Part shown: in pieces, positions 34,927 through 47,292 of the stretch
How the letters are laid out: every line of letters begins with the position of its first letter
How positions within the stretch are numbered: the stretch's first letter is position 1
NCBI RefSeq assembly: GCF_000378445.1
Contig: NZ_KB899702.1
Coordinates: forward strand, 1 to 64,000
Reading direction: 5' to 3'
DNA length: 64,000 nt
Source of the DNA: Deinococcus aquatilis DSM 23025
GTDB taxonomy: Bacteria > Deinococcota > Deinococci > Deinococcales > Deinococcaceae
Translations under genes and position numbers: made by a program
Notes under the pieces: generated by a model
The model's input: the letters and a program-made list of their open reading frames with translations, nothing else
What the model was told of the DNA's origin: nothing
Database searches by the model: none

Positions 34927-36423
34927 ATGAATCCAACTATCTGGCAAAGGCTGATGCTGACCAAGGCTGCGGATGCAGAAGCGGGGAGTGGGCACGGAGG
35001 ACACGGCGAATTGGGCCGCTCTCTGAATCTGTTTTCGCTGGTGATGCTGGGAGTCGGGGCCACCATCGGCACCGGCATCTTTTTTGCGATGGCCGAAGCT
35101 GTGCCCAAAGCAGGCCCCGCCGTGATCTGGTCGTTTATTCTGGCGGGCGTGGCGGCGGCCCTGACCGCGCTGTGTTATGCCGAACTGGCCTCCAGTATTC
35201 CGGCGTCCGGGTCGGCCTATTCGTACACCTACGTGACTATCGGAGAATTCGCGGCCTACATCGTGGGGGCGTGCCTGCTGCTGGAATATGCACTGGCGGC
35301 CAGCGCCACTTCTATCGGCTGGTCGGAGTACCTGAACAATTTTCTGACCAATGCCACCGGATGGAGCATTCCCGAAGCCCTGCGCTCGCCCATGCTGGTG
35401 CGCGGCGACGCTGGCCTGGAGATTCACGCCGGACACTTCAATTTGCCTCCCGTCATTCTGGTCACGATGTGCTGCGTGTTGCTGCTGCGCGGCGCACGCG
35501 AGTCGGCGGCCATCAACGCCATCATGGTCATGATCAAGGTTTCTATTCTGCTGTTTTTCGCGGCGGTGGCGTTGGCGGCTTTCAAGTCCAGCAATTTCGT
35601 GCCCTTCAACCCCTTCGGCCTCAGCGGCACCGATGTCGCGGGCAACAAGGTCGGCATCGTGGCAGCGGCGGGCACCATTTTCTTCTCGTTTATCGGTCTG
35701 GACACGGTGGCAACGGCGGGCGCAGAGGTCAAGAATCCCAAGCGCAATGTGCCGCTGGGCATCATTCTGGCTCTCGTGATTGTGGTGGCCGCCTATATCA
35801 TCGTGTGTGTGGCCGCGATGGGGGCGCAGCCTGCCTCGGCCTTCAAGGATCAGGAAGCGGGCCTGGCGGTCATTTTGCAGAACGTGCTGCATGCCAAGTG
35901 GCCTGCGGTGTTGCTGTCGGCGGGCGCGGTCATCTCGGTGTTCAGCGTCACGCTGGTCACGATCTACGGCCAGACGCGCATCCTGTTTGCCATTGGCCGC
36001 GACGGTCTGATTCCCAAAGCCTTCCATTCGGTCAATCCGCGCACCCTGGCTCCGGTGTTCAATACGGTGGTCGTGTGCGTGCTGGTGGGTCTGGTCGGTG
36101 GGTTCGTGGACTCGGGATACCTCTGGGATATGGTCAGCATGGGCACGCTGGTGGCCTTTTCGCTGGTGTCTGTCGGCGTGATCGTCATGCGCTACAAAGC
36201 TCCCCATCTGGAGCGCGGCTTCAAGCTGCCCTTTGGCCCGTGGCCCATTCCGCTGCTCAGCGTGGCGGTCTGCCTGTTCATCGTCAAAGACCTGCCCACC
36301 ACCACCTATCAGGTGTTCTTTATCTGGATGGCCATCGCGCTGGTGGGTTACTTCGCTTACGGCATGCGTCATTCCAAGCTGGGTCAGGCCAAGCGGATGC
36401 CGCAGCGGCAAGGTCAACCATGA
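34927..36423 (+). CDS. APC-family amino-acid permease (CAT type)
   Basis: The 498-residue polytopic protein has about 12 hydrophobic segments and the APC signature LVMLGVGATIGTGIFFAMAE at residues 35-54, then ALCYAELASSIPASGSAYSY. It resembles cationic amino-acid transporters. The C-terminal part holds VSMGTLVAFSLVSVGVIVMR. GGAGGAGA seven bases before ATG 34927 supports the start. It overlaps the stress-protein gene by ATGA, so the two are made together; permease-USP pairs are seen in other bacteria and archaea. Confidence 0.9.
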   Translation: MNPTIWQRLMLTKAADAEAGSGHGGHGELGRSLNLFSLVMLGVGATIGTGIFFAMAEAVPKAGPAVIWSFILAGVAAALTALCYAELASSIPASGSAYSYTYVTIGEFAAYIVGACLLLEYALAASATSIGWSEYLNNFLTNATGWSIPEALRSPMLVRGDAGLEIHAGHFNLPPVILVTMCCVLLLRGARESAAINAIMVMIKVSILLFFAAVALAAFKSSNFVPFNPFGLSGTDVAGNKVGIVAAAGTIFFSFIGLDTVATAGAEVKNPKRNVPLGIILALVIVVAAYIIVCVAAMGAQPASAFKDQEAGLAVILQNVLHAKWPAVLLSAGAVISVFSVTLVTIYGQTRILFAIGRDGLIPKAFHSVNPRTLAPVFNTVVVCVLVGLVGGFVDSGYLWDMVSMGTLVAFSLVSVGVIVMRYKAPHLERGFKLPFGPWPIPLLSVAVCLFIVKDLPTTTYQVFFIWMAIALVGYFAYGMRHSKLGQAKRMPQRQGQP

Positions 36424-37304
36424 CCACCGTGTTGGTGGGCTACGCCGCCGATCAGGCCGGAGCTGAAGCGCTGGCGCTGGGCCGCCTGCTGACGGCACGC
36501 CCTCAGGGTCAACTGATCGTGTGTACCGTTGTCCCGGAAGTCTGGAACCACCCGGCCCTCAGCCCAGTGGATCAGGAATACGCCGATTACCTGGCAGAGC
36601 ACGCCCAGGAAACGCTGGCAGGCGCACAGGCCCTGCTGGGTGAGGCCGAAGGCGTGCAGTACCTCAAGCACGCGGCCAAATCGGCCACTGTGGGCCTCAG
36701 CGAAGCGGCGGCGCAGGCCGGGGCCGACGTGCTGGTGGTGGGGTCGGCGCGGGCCGGAGTCAGCGGACGCCTCAGCCTCGGCAGCGTCTCCAGCGAGATT
36801 TTGCATCTGTCCAGCCTGCCGGTGGCGCTGGCTCCACAGGGCTTTGAGGCACTGCCGGGGCAACAGCTCACCCGCCTGAGCTGCGCGTATGCCGGAACCG
36901 AGATTTCCAACAGCACGGTGCTGGAAGCGTTGCGGCTGGCGGGGCGTCTGGGCGTGCCGCTGCGGGTGGTGGCCTTCGCGGTGCGAGACCGCCAGATGTA
37001 TCCCTCGTTGGCGGGTTACAAAGCCGAAAACATGATCGTCGACGCCTGGCGCGAACGCACGCAGGCCGCGCTGGAACGCCTCCAGGAGCAGTTGGCGGGG
37101 CACTCGCCGCCCATCAGCGTGGCGATGGCCGACGGCGAATCCTGGGAGGAAGCGCTGGGGCAGGTGGAGTGGCAACCCGGCGAGGTCTTGGCGCTGGGAT
37201 CGAGTCGCATGGGGATGCTGGCCCGCGTGTTTCTGGGTTCCAACGCCAGCAAGATCATTCGCGCCTCACCCGTGCCGGTGCTGGTGCTGCCCAAAGTGGG
37301 GTAG
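36420..37304 (+). CDS. Tandem universal stress protein (two Usp domains)
   Basis: The 294-residue protein has two UspA-like halves. The first (MTTVLVGYAADQAGAEALAL) ends with GADVLVVGSARAGVSGRLSLG, which holds a G-x2-G-x9-G-type ATP site. The second ends in VLALGSSRMGMLARVFLGSNAS and PVPVLVLPKVG. It is translationally coupled to the permease by ATGA. It may bind ATP and modulate the transporter or stress tolerance. The open frame continues far upstream, but similarity starts only at this ATG. Confidence 0.88.
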   Translation: MTTVLVGYAADQAGAEALALGRLLTARPQGQLIVCTVVPEVWNHPALSPVDQEYADYLAEHAQETLAGAQALLGEAEGVQYLKHAAKSATVGLSEAAAQAGADVLVVGSARAGVSGRLSLGSVSSEILHLSSLPVALAPQGFEALPGQQLTRLSCAYAGTEISNSTVLEALRLAGRLGVPLRVVAFAVRDRQMYPSLAGYKAENMIVDAWRERTQAALERLQEQLAGHSPPISVAMADGESWEEALGQVEWQPGEVLALGSSRMGMLARVFLGSNASKIIRASPVPVLVLPKVG

Positions 37305-37321
37305 GTCGGGACAGAGTTTGG

Positions 37322-37366
37322 AAAGAACATCTCCCAGTCGAATTGAATGACTGGGAGATGTTCTTT
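37322..37366. terminator. Strong bidirectional terminator between usp and purF
   Basis: A perfect 18-bp inverted repeat, AAAGAACATCTCCCAGTC (37322-37339) and its complement (37349-37366), with a 9-nt loop. A and T runs at both ends allow function on both strands between convergent genes. Confidence 0.92.
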
Positions 37367-37390
37367 GGGCCGCTTGTTCAGGACAGAAGC

Positions 37391-38847
37391 TTAAACTTCC
37401 AGAGCCAGCTTATCCACGTCGTTCAGCAGGGGCGTGCCTGCCGGGTAGTGGCCATTGAAGCACGCGAGGCACAGGCCGGGGCCGCTGACCGCCTCGGCCA
37501 AACCGCGCTCGCTGATGAAGGCCAGCGTATCGGCTCCGATCAGTTCCCGAATCTGCTCCAGACTGTGCGTGCTGGCAACGAGTTCCTTGCGGGCCGCCGT
37601 ATCGATGCCGTAAAAGCAGGGGTGTTTGATGGGCGGGCTGGACACCCGGAAATGCACCTCGGTGGCCCCGGCGTCGCGCAGCAGGTTCACGATCAGGCTG
37701 GAAGTCGTGCCGCGCACAATCGAGTCATCGACCAGAATTACCCGTTTGCCGCGCACGGCGCTGGTGGGCGAGAGCTTCATCCGCACTTTCAGGTCACGGG
37801 CTTCCTGTGTGGGCGCAATAAAGGTGCGGCCCGCATAAGGATTTTTGGAGAGGCCGAACTCGAAGGGCAGGCCACTTTCACGGGCATAACCGATGGCCGC
37901 GCCGATGCCGGAATCGGGCACAGGTACCACCACATCGGCCTCTACAGGATGTTCGCGGGCCAGTTGAATGCCCATGCGGATGCGGCTGGCGTAGGTATCC
38001 ACACCGTCCAGTTCTCCGTCGCTGCGGGCAAAATAAATCCACTCGAAGGCGCAGGGGGTCGGCGCGGCGGGGTGCACCATCAGGCTGTGCAGGCCGCCCT
38101 CATCGACCCACACGAGTTCTCCGGGCAACACGTCGCGCAGCAACCTCGCGCCCACCGTGTACAGGGCGCAGGGTTCGGAAGCGATCACGTATGCGCCGTC
38201 GTCGCGCTGCCCGATCACGAGGGGCCGCACGCCGTTGGGGTCGCGGAATCCGATCAGGGCCGTGCGGCTCATCAGCACGCAGGCGTAGCCGCCCTTCAGT
38301 TGCTGCATGGCCCCGGCGGTGGCCTCCACCAGATCCATATGACTTTCGCGGGCGATCAGGTTCAGCATCACCTCGGAGTCGTTGGTGGTGGCAAACAGTG
38401 CGCCTTCCATCAACATCTGGTTGCGAACCTCGCGGGCATTCACAAAGTTGCCGTTGTGTGCGAGGCCCAGAATGCCCTTGTTGGTGCGGGTCGTGAGGGG
38501 CTGGGCATTGAAGCGCAGGTTGCTGCCGGTGGTGGAGTAGCGCACATGCCCGATGCTGACGCGGGCATTAGGCAGCCGTACCCGCTCCAGCCGCCGCTCG
38601 TCAAAGACCTGCGTGACCAATCCGAGGTCTTTTTCCACATGGAACTTGTCGCCGTCGGACACGCACATGCCCGCCGCTTCCTGCCCCCGGTGTTGCAGGG
38701 CAAAAATACCGAGGTAGGTGAGCCACGCCAGGTCGAGCGCGTGGGGCGAATACATGCCGAACACGCCGCATTCCTCACGCGGCTTGTCGAGGGCGGGGTC
38801 AAATTCGGCGTCCACGTCTCCAGCGTCCGTCCAGTTGTCCCCGATCA

Positions 38848-38851
<4 letters not shown>
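37391..38851 (-). CDS. purF: Amidophosphoribosyltransferase PurF
   Basis: The 486-residue enzyme commits PRPP to purine synthesis by transferring glutamine amide to give phosphoribosylamine. C28 in REECGVFGM is the expected N-terminal nucleophile after propeptide removal. The PRPP loop is [26 protein letters not shown] near the end carries the Fe-S cysteine pair of the Bacillus type. It overlaps the end of purL (start ATGATG). It ends the purine operon at the 37322 terminator. Confidence 0.96.
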
Positions 38852-41090
<2,239 letters not shown>

Positions 41091-41094
<4 letters not shown>

Positions 41095-41582
41095 GCTTGC
41101 TCCTTGCGGCTGAGGGCCACTTGCCCTCGGTGGTACGCGATGTGCCGCACATGCAGTCCCAGCGCGGCGAGGCGGGGGCGCTCTCCGGTGGGGGCGCTGG
41201 GAGAAAAGGTCATGCCTGCCAGATCGGCGTCACTGGCGGCGGCCAGATAGGCCACGGCTGCTGCGCCGATTTCATCCAACTGGGCCAGAATCGCGGCCTT
41301 GTCTGCCTGTTCGTTCAGCGGCGCGGCTTCGGTGCCCATTGGCCCCACCCACGGCTTGTCTTCCCAGCCCAGATGGTGATAATTCGGCGTGCGGTCTTGC
41401 AGCACGGTCAGGCGCACCCATTCCGAGATGTGCAGGGCGTGCCACGCGGGGCTGTGGCCCAAGTTGGCGGCGGCAAAAGCTTCTGCCGGAACAGCGTCCA
41501 ACACGGCGCGGAATGCCTGAAGCTCGGCGGTGTACTGCTCGGCCAGGAAGTGCTGTAGGGAGGGGAGTTGTAGGCCCGTCAT
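41091..41582 (-). CDS. DinB-like four-helix protein in the purine operon
   Basis: The 163-residue protein has the DinB/YfiT-type pattern: a helical bundle with possible metal histidines in [18 protein letters not shown] and in [17 protein letters not shown]. Members are metal-binding and sometimes thiol (bacillithiol/mycothiol) transferases. It is tightly embedded: its ATG overlaps the end of purQ and its stop overlaps the purL start as ATGA. A role in purine metabolism or protection is unknown. The region continues upstream in frame, but similarity begins at [10 protein letters not shown]. Confidence 0.8.
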
Positions 41583-42262
41583 TTGACCAAAACTCCCTTG
41601 CCCAGTACCCCTTTCAGAGACTCGAACAGCCCGCGCCCGTCTTCGCTGCCCAGCAGGGCTTCCACGGCCCGCTCGGGGTGCGGCATCATGCCCAGCACAT
41701 TGCCGCGCTCGCTCACAATCCCGGCGATGTCGTTCAGGCTGCCGTTGGGGTTGTCCACGTACCGGAAAATGACCTGTCCGTTGCCTTCCAGCCGCGCCAC
41801 GGTTTCGGCGTCGGCGTAGTAGTTGCCCTCGCCGTGGGCAATCGGAATTTCGATGATCTGGCCCGCCGTGTACGCGCCCGTGAAGGCAGTATCGGTGGTT
41901 TCTACCCGCAGATGCACCGGGCGGCACAGGAAGTGCAGGTCGGTATTGCGGCTCAGTGCCCCCGGCAACAGGCCCGATTCTGTCAGCACCTGAAAGCCGT
42001 TGCACACGCCCAGCACGTAGCCGCCGCGTTCGGCGTGGGCCTTGACCGCGTTCATGATCGGGCTACGGGCGGCAATCGCGCCGCTTCGCAGGTGGTCGCC
42101 GTAGGAGAATCCGCCGGGCAAAAAGACCAGATCGGTTCCGGCGGGCAGCCCATCGTCGGTGTGCCACACGAACTGGGCGTCGGGATCAAGCGTCAGGCGG
42201 GCCGCGTGCAGGGCGTCGCCGTCGCAGTTGGAACCGGGAAACTGGATGACGGCGACGTTCAC
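41579..42262 (-). CDS. purQ: Phosphoribosylformylglycinamidine synthase I PurQ
   Basis: The 227-residue class I glutamine amidotransferase feeds ammonia to PurL. The nucleophile is Cys in [10 protein letters not shown], and the His/Glu pair lies in [12 protein letters not shown]. The N-terminus [13 protein letters not shown] is typical. Start ATG 42262 overlaps the end of purS by 4 nt. Confidence 0.96.
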   Translation of the reverse strand: MNVAVIQFPGSNCDGDALHAARLTLDPDAQFVWHTDDGLPAGTDLVFLPGGFSYGDHLRSGAIAARSPIMNAVKAHAERGGYVLGVCNGFQVLTESGLLPGALSRNTDLHFLCRPVHLRVETTDTAFTGAYTAGQIIEIPIAHGEGNYYADAETVARLEGNGQVIFRYVDNPNGSLNDIAGIVSERGNVLGMMPHPERAVEALLGSEDGRGLFESLKGVLGKGVLVK

Positions 42263-42561
42263 GCGCCCGCCACCGCCTGCACGGGGGCTTCTTCCAGCTC
42301 CCAGCGCACGTCTTCCATCACGGGGTTGCTCAGCACGTTCACGGCCATGTCTTGCAGGCGGGTTTCCACCTCTCCGCGCTCGCCTTCCAGTTGCAGTTCG
42401 ATCAGTTTGCCCACGCGCACACCGCTGGCCTGCTGTCCCAGATGAGACAGGGCACGTTCGACGGTGCGCCCCTGCGGATCAAGAATGGACGGCTTAAGGG
42501 TGACGAAGACTTTGGCTTGAAACACTGTGGCTTGGTAGGTCTTGGTGGGTTCGGGGGACAT
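42259..42561 (-). CDS. purS: FGAM synthase subunit PurS
   Basis: The 100-residue PurS is the small structural partner of PurL and PurQ, with [20 protein letters not shown] followed by [11 protein letters not shown]. The first 14 residues and the last 9 are extra compared with the roughly 80-residue family norm. AGGAG before ATG 42561 fixes the start. About 120 bp without a gene separate it from purC. Confidence 0.93.
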   Translation of the reverse strand: MSPEPTKTYQATVFQAKVFVTLKPSILDPQGRTVERALSHLGQQASGVRVGKLIELQLEGERGEVETRLQDMAVNVLSNPVMEDVRWELEEAPVQAVAGA

Positions 42562-42681
42562 GGTGGCTCCTAGGAGATTCAGCTGGCGAGGGGCGAAGAA
42601 AGGCAAAGAAGGGATGTAGACAGGTTTTTGGAGAGGCAAGAGGCAAAGGCAGCAGCGTACCCTTCCATCTCCCCCCGACTC

Positions 42682-43425
42682 TTAAACGTCCTGCGTCACG
42701 CGCCTGAGCATCTCGGCATACGCGTCTTCTACGCCGCCCAGATCACGGCGGAAGCGGTCTTTGTCCATCTTCTCGTTCGTTTCGGCATCCCAGAAGCGGC
42801 AGGTATCGGGGCTGATTTCGTCGGCCAGCACGATAGAGCCGTCGGCCAGCTTGCCGAATTCCAGCTTGAAATCGATCAGTTTGATGCCGCGTTTCAGGAA
42901 AAACGGCGTCAGGAACCCCTGCACCTGAAGGGCCAGTTCACGAATGCGGGCCAGTTCTGTTTCGGTGGCCCAGCCCAGGCTGACGGCGGTATCGGTATTG
43001 ATCAGGGGATCACCCAGCGCGTCGGATTTGTAGCAGTACTCCACCACAGGCCGGGACAGGGGCGTGCCTTCCTCGATGTTCAGCCGCTTGGAAAAGCTGC
43101 CCGCCGCCACGTTCCGCACGATCACTTCGACGGGCACGATCTCCACGGCCTTGACCCGCTGCTCGCGCTCGCTCAGCTTTTCTATGAAGTGCGTGGGAAT
43201 GCCTGCCGCCTCCAGTTGCGGATAGATGGCCGCCGTGATCGCGTTGTTGATGGCTCCCTTGCCGCCGATCTGGGCCTTTTTCACGCCGTTGAAGGCGGTG
43301 GCGTCGTCCTTGTATTCCACGATGTACACGGCGGGGTCGGGGGTGGCATACACGCGCTTGGCCTTGCCTTCGTAGCGCAGTTCACCGAGGTCGGGGTGGG
43401 GCTGAAAGTCGGCGGGCTGGGTCAT
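42682..43425 (-). CDS. purC: SAICAR synthetase PurC
   Basis: The 247-residue enzyme condenses CAIR with aspartate in purine synthesis. Motifs are [27 protein letters not shown] and [11 protein letters not shown], then [17 protein letters not shown] 43425 follows AGGAGAG. It is the first recognised gene of the operon purC-S-Q-dinB-L-F. A small frame at 43422-43589 overlaps its start as ATGA. Confidence 0.95.
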   Translation of the reverse strand: MTQPADFQPHPDLGELRYEGKAKRVYATPDPAVYIVEYKDDATAFNGVKKAQIGGKGAINNAITAAIYPQLEAAGIPTHFIEKLSEREQRVKAVEIVPVEVIVRNVAAGSFSKRLNIEEGTPLSRPVVEYCYKSDALGDPLINTDTAVSLGWATETELARIRELALQVQGFLTPFFLKRGIKLIDFKLEFGKLADGSIVLADEISPDTCRFWDAETNEKMDKDRFRRDLGGVEDAYAEMLRRVTQDV

Positions 43426-43589
43426 GGTTGCTCTCCTGATGTGGCGGCTTCGGCGTTGCTGGCGGTCTGTCGAGCAGCACCTTCTTGAGTAACACTTTGT
43501 TTGGCGACTAAGCACCGGGGCATCAAAGTAGAACGGGCGTCTCCCCAGGTCTGACCGGGGCAACGCTCGAAGGTTGCGGTGCTGAACAT
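43422..43589 (-). CDS. Candidate small ORF upstream of and coupled to purC
   Basis: A 55-codon frame begins at ATG 43589 eight bases after GGAGG and ends in an ATGA overlap with purC. The product begins [19 protein letters not shown] and has two cysteines. It could be a real leader peptide or small protein controlling purC, or chance. Overlapping inverted repeats (AGCACCG to CGGTGCT, GCAAC to GTTGC) make a structured leader RNA an alternative. Confidence 0.3.
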   Translation of the reverse strand: MFSTATFERCPGQTWGDARSTLMPRCLVAKQSVTQEGAARQTASNAEAATSGEQP

Positions 43590-43866
43590 GTGTGGAACCT
43601 CCATCACCGTCTCTCGGACAGGCTCACCAACCTGGGTGTCAGGTCGGGGCGTCTCACGGGACGCAACTGGAAGAACTGCCTGGGGCAGCGGAGATGTACA
43701 GAAACGCGCCAACTTGGCACGCACTGCCGTACACCACCTTAACACCCTCAGCCGGGGCCGGGGCGGGGTTGTTCATGCGGGCTGGACGGGGGTGGGGGGA
43801 CAGACAATTGGGGGGCATCAACAGATTGGGGTGTATGAGATCCAAGAATGTGAGAGCATTCCGCCT
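43590..43866. other. Divergent gap between the purine operon and DUF1152 gene
   Basis: No gene is credible in these 280 bp. Purine-operon and DUF1152 promoters must both be here. A TATGAG box near 43832 could serve the DUF1152 gene but has no good partner. I see no match to the known purine or PRPP riboswitch patterns, though that needs a covariance search. Confidence 0.4.
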
Positions 43867-44835
43867 ATGCTGAATAGCTTGCAGCCCCCATTTTTCTCGG
43901 CCATCAAGGATTCCCGCCGGGTCTTGATTGCTGGAATGGGGGGCGGATTTGACGTGTTCTGCGGCTTGCCACTGTATTTCGCGTTGCGGTCCGAAGGGAT
44001 GGAAGTCACCCTGTGCAATCTGTCTTTTACGTCGTTTTCCCCACTGGCTCCGCATCCTTTGGCCCCAGCACTCACCGAAGTCACGCCAGAGTTCCGGGTA
44101 TCCGAGGGCGCGTATTTTCCGGAATATTATCTGTCTTGCTGGCTGGGATCTCAGGGCGAAATACCGCGTGTCTTTGCGCTGAGCAAAACTGGTGTACAGC
44201 CTCTCCTGGCTGCTTACCGGGCTTTGGCCGAGCATTTGAGCCTAGACACCATCATTCTGGTCGATGGCGGTACAGACGCCCTGATGCGCGGCGATGAGGT
44301 GGATTTGGGCACGCCTCACGAGGATGCCGTGAGCCTATGCGCGGTGAACGAGTTGTTACATGAACGACCAGAACTGAAAACATACATGGTGTCTTTGGGC
44401 TTTGGCATAGACCACTTTCATGGGGTCAGCCACTGGAATGTGCTGGAAGCAACGGCGGAACTGACCCGCGCTGGGGCTTATCTGGGGTCGTTCAGCCTGA
44501 CGCCAGAGCAAAAGCCGGTGCAACTTTACCGGGCGGCCTGCGAAGCGGTTTTTCGGCAGATGCCGCGTCATGTCAGCATCGTCAACAGCAGCATTCTGAG
44601 TGCGGTGGACGGTCAATATGGTGATTATCACGCGACAGGTCGTACGCATGGTTCAGAACTGTGGATCAATCCGTTGATGGCGCAGTATTGGTGCTACGAA
44701 CTTGGTCCAGTGGCCCGCCGATTGCAATATCGAGAAGCCTTGATGGACACATTGACCATGTCGGAGGTTGATCAGGTGATTCGGACTCACCGTGAGTCGG
44801 TCAACATCCGGCCTCACCATGCGCTTCCTCTCTGA
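43867..44835 (+). CDS. DUF1152 family protein
   Basis: The 322-residue protein starts with a Rossmann-like strand and loop (RRVLIAGMGGGFDVFCGLPL) and includes IILVDGGTDALMRGDEVDLG and VSLGFGIDHFHGVSHWNVLEA. It is cytoplasmic and about the family's usual length. DUF1152 members have no proven function; the Gly-rich first loop suggests a nucleotide or dinucleotide. The frame is open upstream, but family similarity begins at ATG 43867. Confidence 0.85.
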   Translation: MLNSLQPPFFSAIKDSRRVLIAGMGGGFDVFCGLPLYFALRSEGMEVTLCNLSFTSFSPLAPHPLAPALTEVTPEFRVSEGAYFPEYYLSCWLGSQGEIPRVFALSKTGVQPLLAAYRALAEHLSLDTIILVDGGTDALMRGDEVDLGTPHEDAVSLCAVNELLHERPELKTYMVSLGFGIDHFHGVSHWNVLEATAELTRAGAYLGSFSLTPEQKPVQLYRAACEAVFRQMPRHVSIVNSSILSAVDGQYGDYHATGRTHGSELWINPLMAQYWCYELGPVARRLQYREALMDTLTMSEVDQVIRTHRESVNIRPHHALPL

Positions 44836-44838
44836 GCT

Positions 44839-45081
44839 TCACGCCCCCTGAAGCCGCCGCACCCAGTCCACGCGCCAATCGTGTTCCCGGTGGCCCCGGC
44901 TGATCTGCACGGTCTGGCCCTGTGGCAGGCGCCAACGCTCGGTTTCGCGCTTGTCCACTTCGATCAGCAGCCACCGTCGGCGCGTAATAAACCGTTCCAG
45001 CCTCTCCCGGCTGATATACACGCCGGGGCCGTGGTGCAGCGTCAGTTCGCTGCCGGAGACGCGAACGTAGATGCGGGCCAT
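44839..45081 (-). CDS. Small basic protein of unknown function
   Basis: The 80-residue protein is rich in Arg, Trp and charged residues (RRRWLLIEVDKRETERWRLPQ) with alternating hydrophobic positions suggesting a small beta-barrel. No family recognised. TATTCT lies 5 nt before the ATG. It may be nucleic-acid binding, but that is only composition. Confidence 0.6.
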   Translation of the reverse strand: MARIYVRVSGSELTLHHGPGVYISRERLERFITRRRWLLIEVDKRETERWRLPQGQTVQISRGHREHDWRVDWVRRLQGA

Positions 45082-45125
45082 GACTCAGAATAGAGCTTTT
45101 AGAAGAACGCCTGTTCAGATAGAGG

Positions 45126-46004
45126 TCAGTTTGTGGAAGTTATGGGCGGCCAAATGATTCGCACGAAGCGTTCACGGCCTGCCAGATCAGGCAACACGTC
45201 GGCCACTGCACCCAGATCGCGGGCTTCGGCAGCCAGTGTAGGAGCGTTGCGGGGGTCAAGTTCCAGCAGGAGCACGCCGCCCCCAGCCCTTGTTGATCCG
45301 GTCAGGGCCGCCCGTGCCTGCGCCAAGAGAGGCCGCGCCACGCTCAGGCCGTCTGCTCCGGCGTACAGGGCCAGGGCCGGATCGTGCCGGACTTCCGGGT
45401 CGGCGCTGTGCTGGTCGGCGTCGGGCAGGTAGGGCGGATTGCTGACGATCAGGTCGAAGGGGCCAGAGATGCCTCGGAGCAAATCAGTCTGTGCAAATTG
45501 CACGTCCAGCCCGTTCAGTGCGGCGTTTTCCTGTGCCAAGGCCAAAGCGTCGGAGCTGAGGTCGGAGGCGGTCACGGCGGCGTCGGGGCGAGCGAATTTG
45601 AGGCCCAGTGCCAGAGCGCCCGTGCCCGTGCCCACATCCAGCACGCGGGGAGTGGGGAGGCCGCGCAGGGCTTCCAGTGCCAGATGCAGCAGCCATTCGG
45701 TTTCGGGGCGAGGAATCAGCGCCCGCCGATCTGATTTCAGGCGCACGCCGCCCCATTCCACCTCACCCAGGAGGTGTTGTAAGGGAATCCGGGCGGCTCT
45801 GGCCTCAATCAGGGCCGGGAGCTGCCCGGCCTGAACAGCCGAAACTTCCCGGTCGGAAGACAGGAACAGGGCCGTGTCATCCAGTCCCAGCACAAATTTC
45901 AGCAGTTCCCGCGCATCGGTCTTGGGGGAAGGCAGGCCCGCCTCCGCAAGGCGCGAGGTGGCCCGAATCTGCCAGGTTTTGATGCTTTCGGAAGGCAATT
46001 CCAA
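45126..46004 (-). CDS. prmC: Release-factor glutamine methyltransferase PrmC
   Basis: The 292-residue SAM-dependent enzyme methylates the GGQ glutamine of peptide release factors. It shows an N-terminal helical domain, the SAM loop [15 protein letters not shown] and the catalytic NPPY ([14 protein letters not shown]). The start is TTG 46004, six bases after the stop of khpB, so the two genes form one unit. A weak start may limit its level. Confidence 0.93.
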   Translation of the reverse strand: MELPSESIKTWQIRATSRLAEAGLPSPKTDARELLKFVLGLDDTALFLSSDREVSAVQAGQLPALIEARAARIPLQHLLGEVEWGGVRLKSDRRALIPRPETEWLLHLALEALRGLPTPRVLDVGTGTGALALGLKFARPDAAVTASDLSSDALALAQENAALNGLDVQFAQTDLLRGISGPFDLIVSNPPYLPDADQHSADPEVRHDPALALYAGADGLSVARPLLAQARAALTGSTRAGGGVLLLELDPRNAPTLAAEARDLGAVADVLPDLAGRERFVRIIWPPITSTN

Positions 46005-46009
46005 TCGCT

Positions 46010-46600
46010 CTAACCGTGCCGGGGCCGAATCATCAGGCGGCGGGAAGCGCCTTCGCCCACCGATTCGCTCATCACGTCCGGGTGTTCCTTGAGGGCAATA
46101 TGAATCACGCGGCGCTCACTGGCAGGCATCGGCTGAAGCTCGTGCGGCTCGCCGCTCTTGGCAACCTGAATGGCGAGGCGCTCGGCCAGTTTGGTCAGGG
46201 TATCGGCCTGCCGCTTGCGGAAGCCGCCCACATCGATTCGCACGCGCAGATCACTGCGGCCTGCCTGCTTTGCCAGCACCGTATAGGCGATGATCTCGAT
46301 GGCCCCCAGCAGCCGCCCGTCGCGTCCGGCGAGTTTGGCGGCGTTCTCACCCGTGATCTCGGCTTCCAGCGCGTCTTCGGTCTGCTGCACCGATACGGCG
46401 AGGGTGGCGTCCATCCGGCTGGTCAGGGCGTTCAGGAAGCGTTCCAAGACCTCTCTGGGGTCTTCGTTCAGGGTGCCTTCAGCGGGTAAAGCGTCTGCGG
46501 GGGCGTCACTCGCAGGCGGCGGCGGCGTGACCTCGTCCTCGTCGGCCTCGCTGATCCCTAAGCCCGCGAGATAGTCGTCGAGGTTCGTGCGGTTGTCCAT
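46010..46600 (-). CDS. khpB: KhpB/Jag-like KH-R3H RNA-binding protein
   Basis: The 196-residue protein has an acidic linker at residues 1-55 ([20 protein letters not shown]), then a KH-like domain ([20 protein letters not shown]) and an R3H domain ([18 protein letters not shown]). This is the RNA-binding half of Jag/KhpB; the long Jag_N domain and YidC neighbour of Gram-positives are absent. ATG 46600 is chosen. A minus-strand TAAAGT box 7 nt upstream suits leaderless expression. Confidence 0.88.
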   Translation of the reverse strand: MDNRTNLDDYLAGLGISEADEDEVTPPPPASDAPADALPAEGTLNEDPREVLERFLNALTSRMDATLAVSVQQTEDALEAEITGENAAKLAGRDGRLLGAIEIIAYTVLAKQAGRSDLRVRIDVGGFRKRQADTLTKLAERLAIQVAKSGEPHELQPMPASERRVIHIALKEHPDVMSESVGEGASRRLMIRPRHG

Positions 46601-46643
46601 GATCCACACTTTACCGCGTAATTCTCACGCTTCTCTCTCAGAT

Positions 46644-47147
46644 TCAGATTCGGTCAGCGTGAACGGCGCTCTGCGGTCGGGCGGCCTGCCTCGCAAACTC
46701 TCTTGCGCTGCGTTCCAGCATCTCGTACATGCTCTCGAAGCTTTCCTTCCCCCCCAGATAGGGGTCGGGCACATCCGCGCCGGGGGCGAGGGGGTCAAAG
46801 TCGCGCATCAGGCGCACGCGGGCGGCGGCTCCAGGTGATCCGGCCAGAGCGCGGGCCTCGGCTGCATTCTGCGAATCCATTGCCAGAATCAGGTCGTAGT
46901 CGGCAAAATCGCGCCGGAGCAACTGCCGCGCCCTGCCGCTCAGCCGGACTCCATGCCGCCGCGCCACCTCGATGCTGCGCGGATCGGCGGGTCTGCCCAC
47001 ATGCCAGTCACCCGTGCCTGCGCTGTCCACCACAGCTTCCACGCCCTGTGCAGCCAACTCGCGCCGCAGCAGGGCCTCGGCCACCGGAGAACGGCAGATG
47101 TTGCCGAGGCAGAGGGCCAGCACGCGCATCGGAAGAACAGGGGTCAT
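46644..47147 (-). CDS. Low-molecular-weight protein-tyrosine phosphatase
   Basis: The 167-residue phosphatase has the CX5R loop in LCLGNICRSP (C13, R19) and the acid DPY in VPDPYLGG. DSAGTGDWHVG and LILAMDSQN are family segments. It dephosphorylates tyrosine-phosphorylated proteins. ATG 47147 is used; ATG 47129 (MRVLAL) is nearly as likely. It lies after a region of repeats and before khpB on the same strand. Confidence 0.9.
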   Translation of the reverse strand: MTPVLPMRVLALCLGNICRSPVAEALLRRELAAQGVEAVVDSAGTGDWHVGRPADPRSIEVARRHGVRLSGRARQLLRRDFADYDLILAMDSQNAAEARALAGSPGAAARVRLMRDFDPLAPGADVPDPYLGGKESFESMYEMLERSAREFARQAARPQSAVHADRI

Positions 47148-47226
47148 GTGGATATTGTGGGACGGTGGGGATTGGCACGCAACGTCAACCCAAACGCAAA
47201 ACGCAGAAGGTGGATCGCAGCCGCAG

Positions 47227-47263
47227 TTGCCCACGACCCACGATCCACCCTCCACAATCCATC
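47227..47263 (-). repeat. Heptad-periodic element
   Basis: Read on the minus strand the tract has TGGATTG, TGGAGGG, TGGATCG and TGGGTCG in exact seven-base phase. TGGATCG is the unit of the array at 1-91. A weaker copy in the other direction (47152-47170) precedes it. Confidence 0.6.
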
Positions 47264-47292
47264 TTTTATCCGCTCCCACTCACCATGAGCGG

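Noticed and set aside
34911..36419. In-frame upstream extension of the universal stress protein
   Set aside because: It runs through the permease gene in another frame. Usp similarity begins only at ATG 36420.
43426..43866. Purine, PRPP or ZTP riboswitch before purC
   Set aside because: Inverted repeats are present, but the conserved cores I know for these classes were not found. A covariance-model search would decide.
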